This document shows positions 63,381 to 64,000 of a DNA stretch of 64,000 nt, piece after piece; position 1 is the first letter of the stretch; each line of letters begins with the position of its first letter. The translations under genes and the position numbers were made by a program. Where the stretch lies: positions 2,356,001 to 2,420,000 of the forward strand of contig NZ_LT629702.1 of the NCBI RefSeq assembly GCF_900103345.1, given 5' to 3'. The notes under the pieces were generated by a model, which made no database searches, had not been told where the DNA came from, and was given only the letters and a program-made list of their open reading frames with translations. The DNA is from Pseudomonas azotoformans. GTDB taxonomy: Bacteria; Pseudomonadota; Gammaproteobacteria; Pseudomonadales; Pseudomonadaceae.

Positions 63381-64000
63381 ATGGGCGAAGTGGTCCTGGC
63401 AGCGAAGATCTGCCACGTACCGTCGATGTACCTGTCGGAACTGCCCGGCAAGCATCACGGCTGTCGCGAAGCGGCGATTGCCGGGCACAAGGAGATCGGC
63501 CGCCGCGCCCGCGAACTGGGCGCCGACACCGCAGTGGTGTTCGACGTGCACTGGCTGGTCAACAGCGGTTACCACGTCAATTGCGGCGAGCGGTTCCAGG
63601 GCACCTACACCAGTAACGAACTGCCGCACTTCATCAAGAACATGCAGTACGCCTACCCCGGTTGCCCCGAACTGGGCGCGTTGATCGCCGCCGAGGCCAA
63701 CCTGGCCGGCGTGCGCAGCATGGCCCACAACATCCCGAGCCTGGAGCTGGAATACGGCACCCTGGTGCCCATGCGCTACATGCACATGGACGTGCCGGAG
63801 GATGAGACATTCAAGGTTATTTCCATCGCCGCCTGGTGCGCCTGGCACCGCCTGGAAGACAGCTTCGCATTCGGTGCCGCCGTGCGCCGGGCTATCGAAA
63901 AGAGTGACCGCAAGGTGCTGGTGCTGGCCTCGGGCTCGCTGTCGCACCGCTTTTCGGACGACCGTCAGGCCGAGGCGAATATCCACACCTGGACCCGCGA
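63381..64000 (+). CDS. hpaD: Homoprotocatechuate 2,3-dioxygenase, 5' part
   Basis: The frame opens at 63381 and runs off the window end after about 206 codons. It matches class III extradiol dioxygenases (HpaD), which cleave 3,4-dihydroxyphenylacetate. Visible residues include HVPSMYLSELPGKHHG at the N-terminus and VFDVHWLVNSGYHVNC. The C-terminal third is missing because the window ends. It is the last gene of the hpaG1-G2-E-D order seen here. Confidence 0.9.
   Translation, partial: MGEVVLAAKICHVPSMYLSELPGKHHGCREAAIAGHKEIGRRARELGADTAVVFDVHWLVNSGYHVNCGERFQGTYTSNELPHFIKNMQYAYPGCPELGALIAAEANLAGVRSMAHNIPSLELEYGTLVPMRYMHMDVPEDETFKVISIAAWCAWHRLEDSFAFGAAVRRAIEKSDRKVLVLASGSLSHRFSDDRQAEANIHTWTR

Overview
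The window looks like chromosome of a fluorescent Pseudomonas (P. fluorescens group). The evidence is GC-rich coding DNA, pyoverdine genes (pvdA, an FpvI-type sigma factor, pvdR-pvdT-opmQ) with iron-starvation boxes, a lipopeptide-type Leu-first NRPS, an hpa (4-hydroxyphenylacetate) cluster, and two families of REP doublets typical of this group. No rRNA, tRNA or CRISPR array was seen.

Layout. 0.1-2.9 kb: polar amino-acid ABC transporter (two permeases, ATPase) plus an Lrp-type regulator. 3.0-5.1 kb: a two-gene radical-SAM DNA modification/repair pair of unknown function. 5.2-12.0 kb: pyoverdine block, with pvdA and the ECF sigma factor on the minus strand and pvdR-pvdT-opmQ on the plus strand. 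Both directions carry a TAAAT-N16-CGT box, and a Fur-like site precedes the sigma gene. 12.1-14.3 kb: a degenerate alpha/beta hydrolase and an atypical serralysin. 14.6-22.9 kb: GntR regulator, Liv-type ABC transporter, an M20 carbamoylase/amidohydrolase and an amidase, probably uptake and hydrolysis of an amide or carbamoyl compound. 23.3-32.1 kb: a LysR regulator, then a LacI regulator convergent with a polyol operon (SDR, FGGY kinase, threitol-type dehydrogenase, Rbs-type ABC transporter) that has a LacI-type operator upstream. 32.3-35.7 kb: sterol-desaturase-like protein, SMP-30-like protein, and a secreted PPC-domain protein. 35.8-40.1 kb: an AttEFGH-like ABC system whose lipocalin-like lipoprotein gene carries a REP doublet inserted in frame in its signal peptide. 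40.4-44.4 kb: Ais-like phosphatase and two ArnT-family (GT83) transferases.

44.4-50.5 kb is an A+T-rich island and the most interesting part. It holds a complete microcin B17-like (LAP/TOMM) cluster on the minus strand in the order mcbA-B-C-D-E-F: a 66-residue Gly/Cys-rich precursor, a McbB-like zinc scaffold, a McbC/SagB-type dehydrogenase, a YcaO cyclodehydratase, an ABC-2 permease and an ATPase. The precursor has four Gly-flanked Cys but no Ser-Cys or Cys-Ser pair, so it cannot make the fused bis-heterocycles of microcin B17. No McbG immunity gene is present. A perfect 11-bp hairpin lies between precursor and mcbB. The island also holds a non-coding GC-rich patch and one unknown protein.

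50.6-59.5 kb: a dimodular NRPS (C-A-T-C-A-T, no thioesterase; first A-domain code reads DAWFLGNVVK = Leu) divergent from a LuxR regulator and a NodT-type outer-membrane protein. This is the arrangement of starter synthetases such as ViscA/MassA. 59.4-64.0 kb: hpaA regulator and hpaG1-hpaG2-hpaE-hpaD (the last cut by the window end), the meta-cleavage route for homoprotocatechuate.

Overall the window is an accessory-rich stretch with iron acquisition, two antimicrobial-type biosynthetic loci lying side by side, envelope modification and several catabolic modules.
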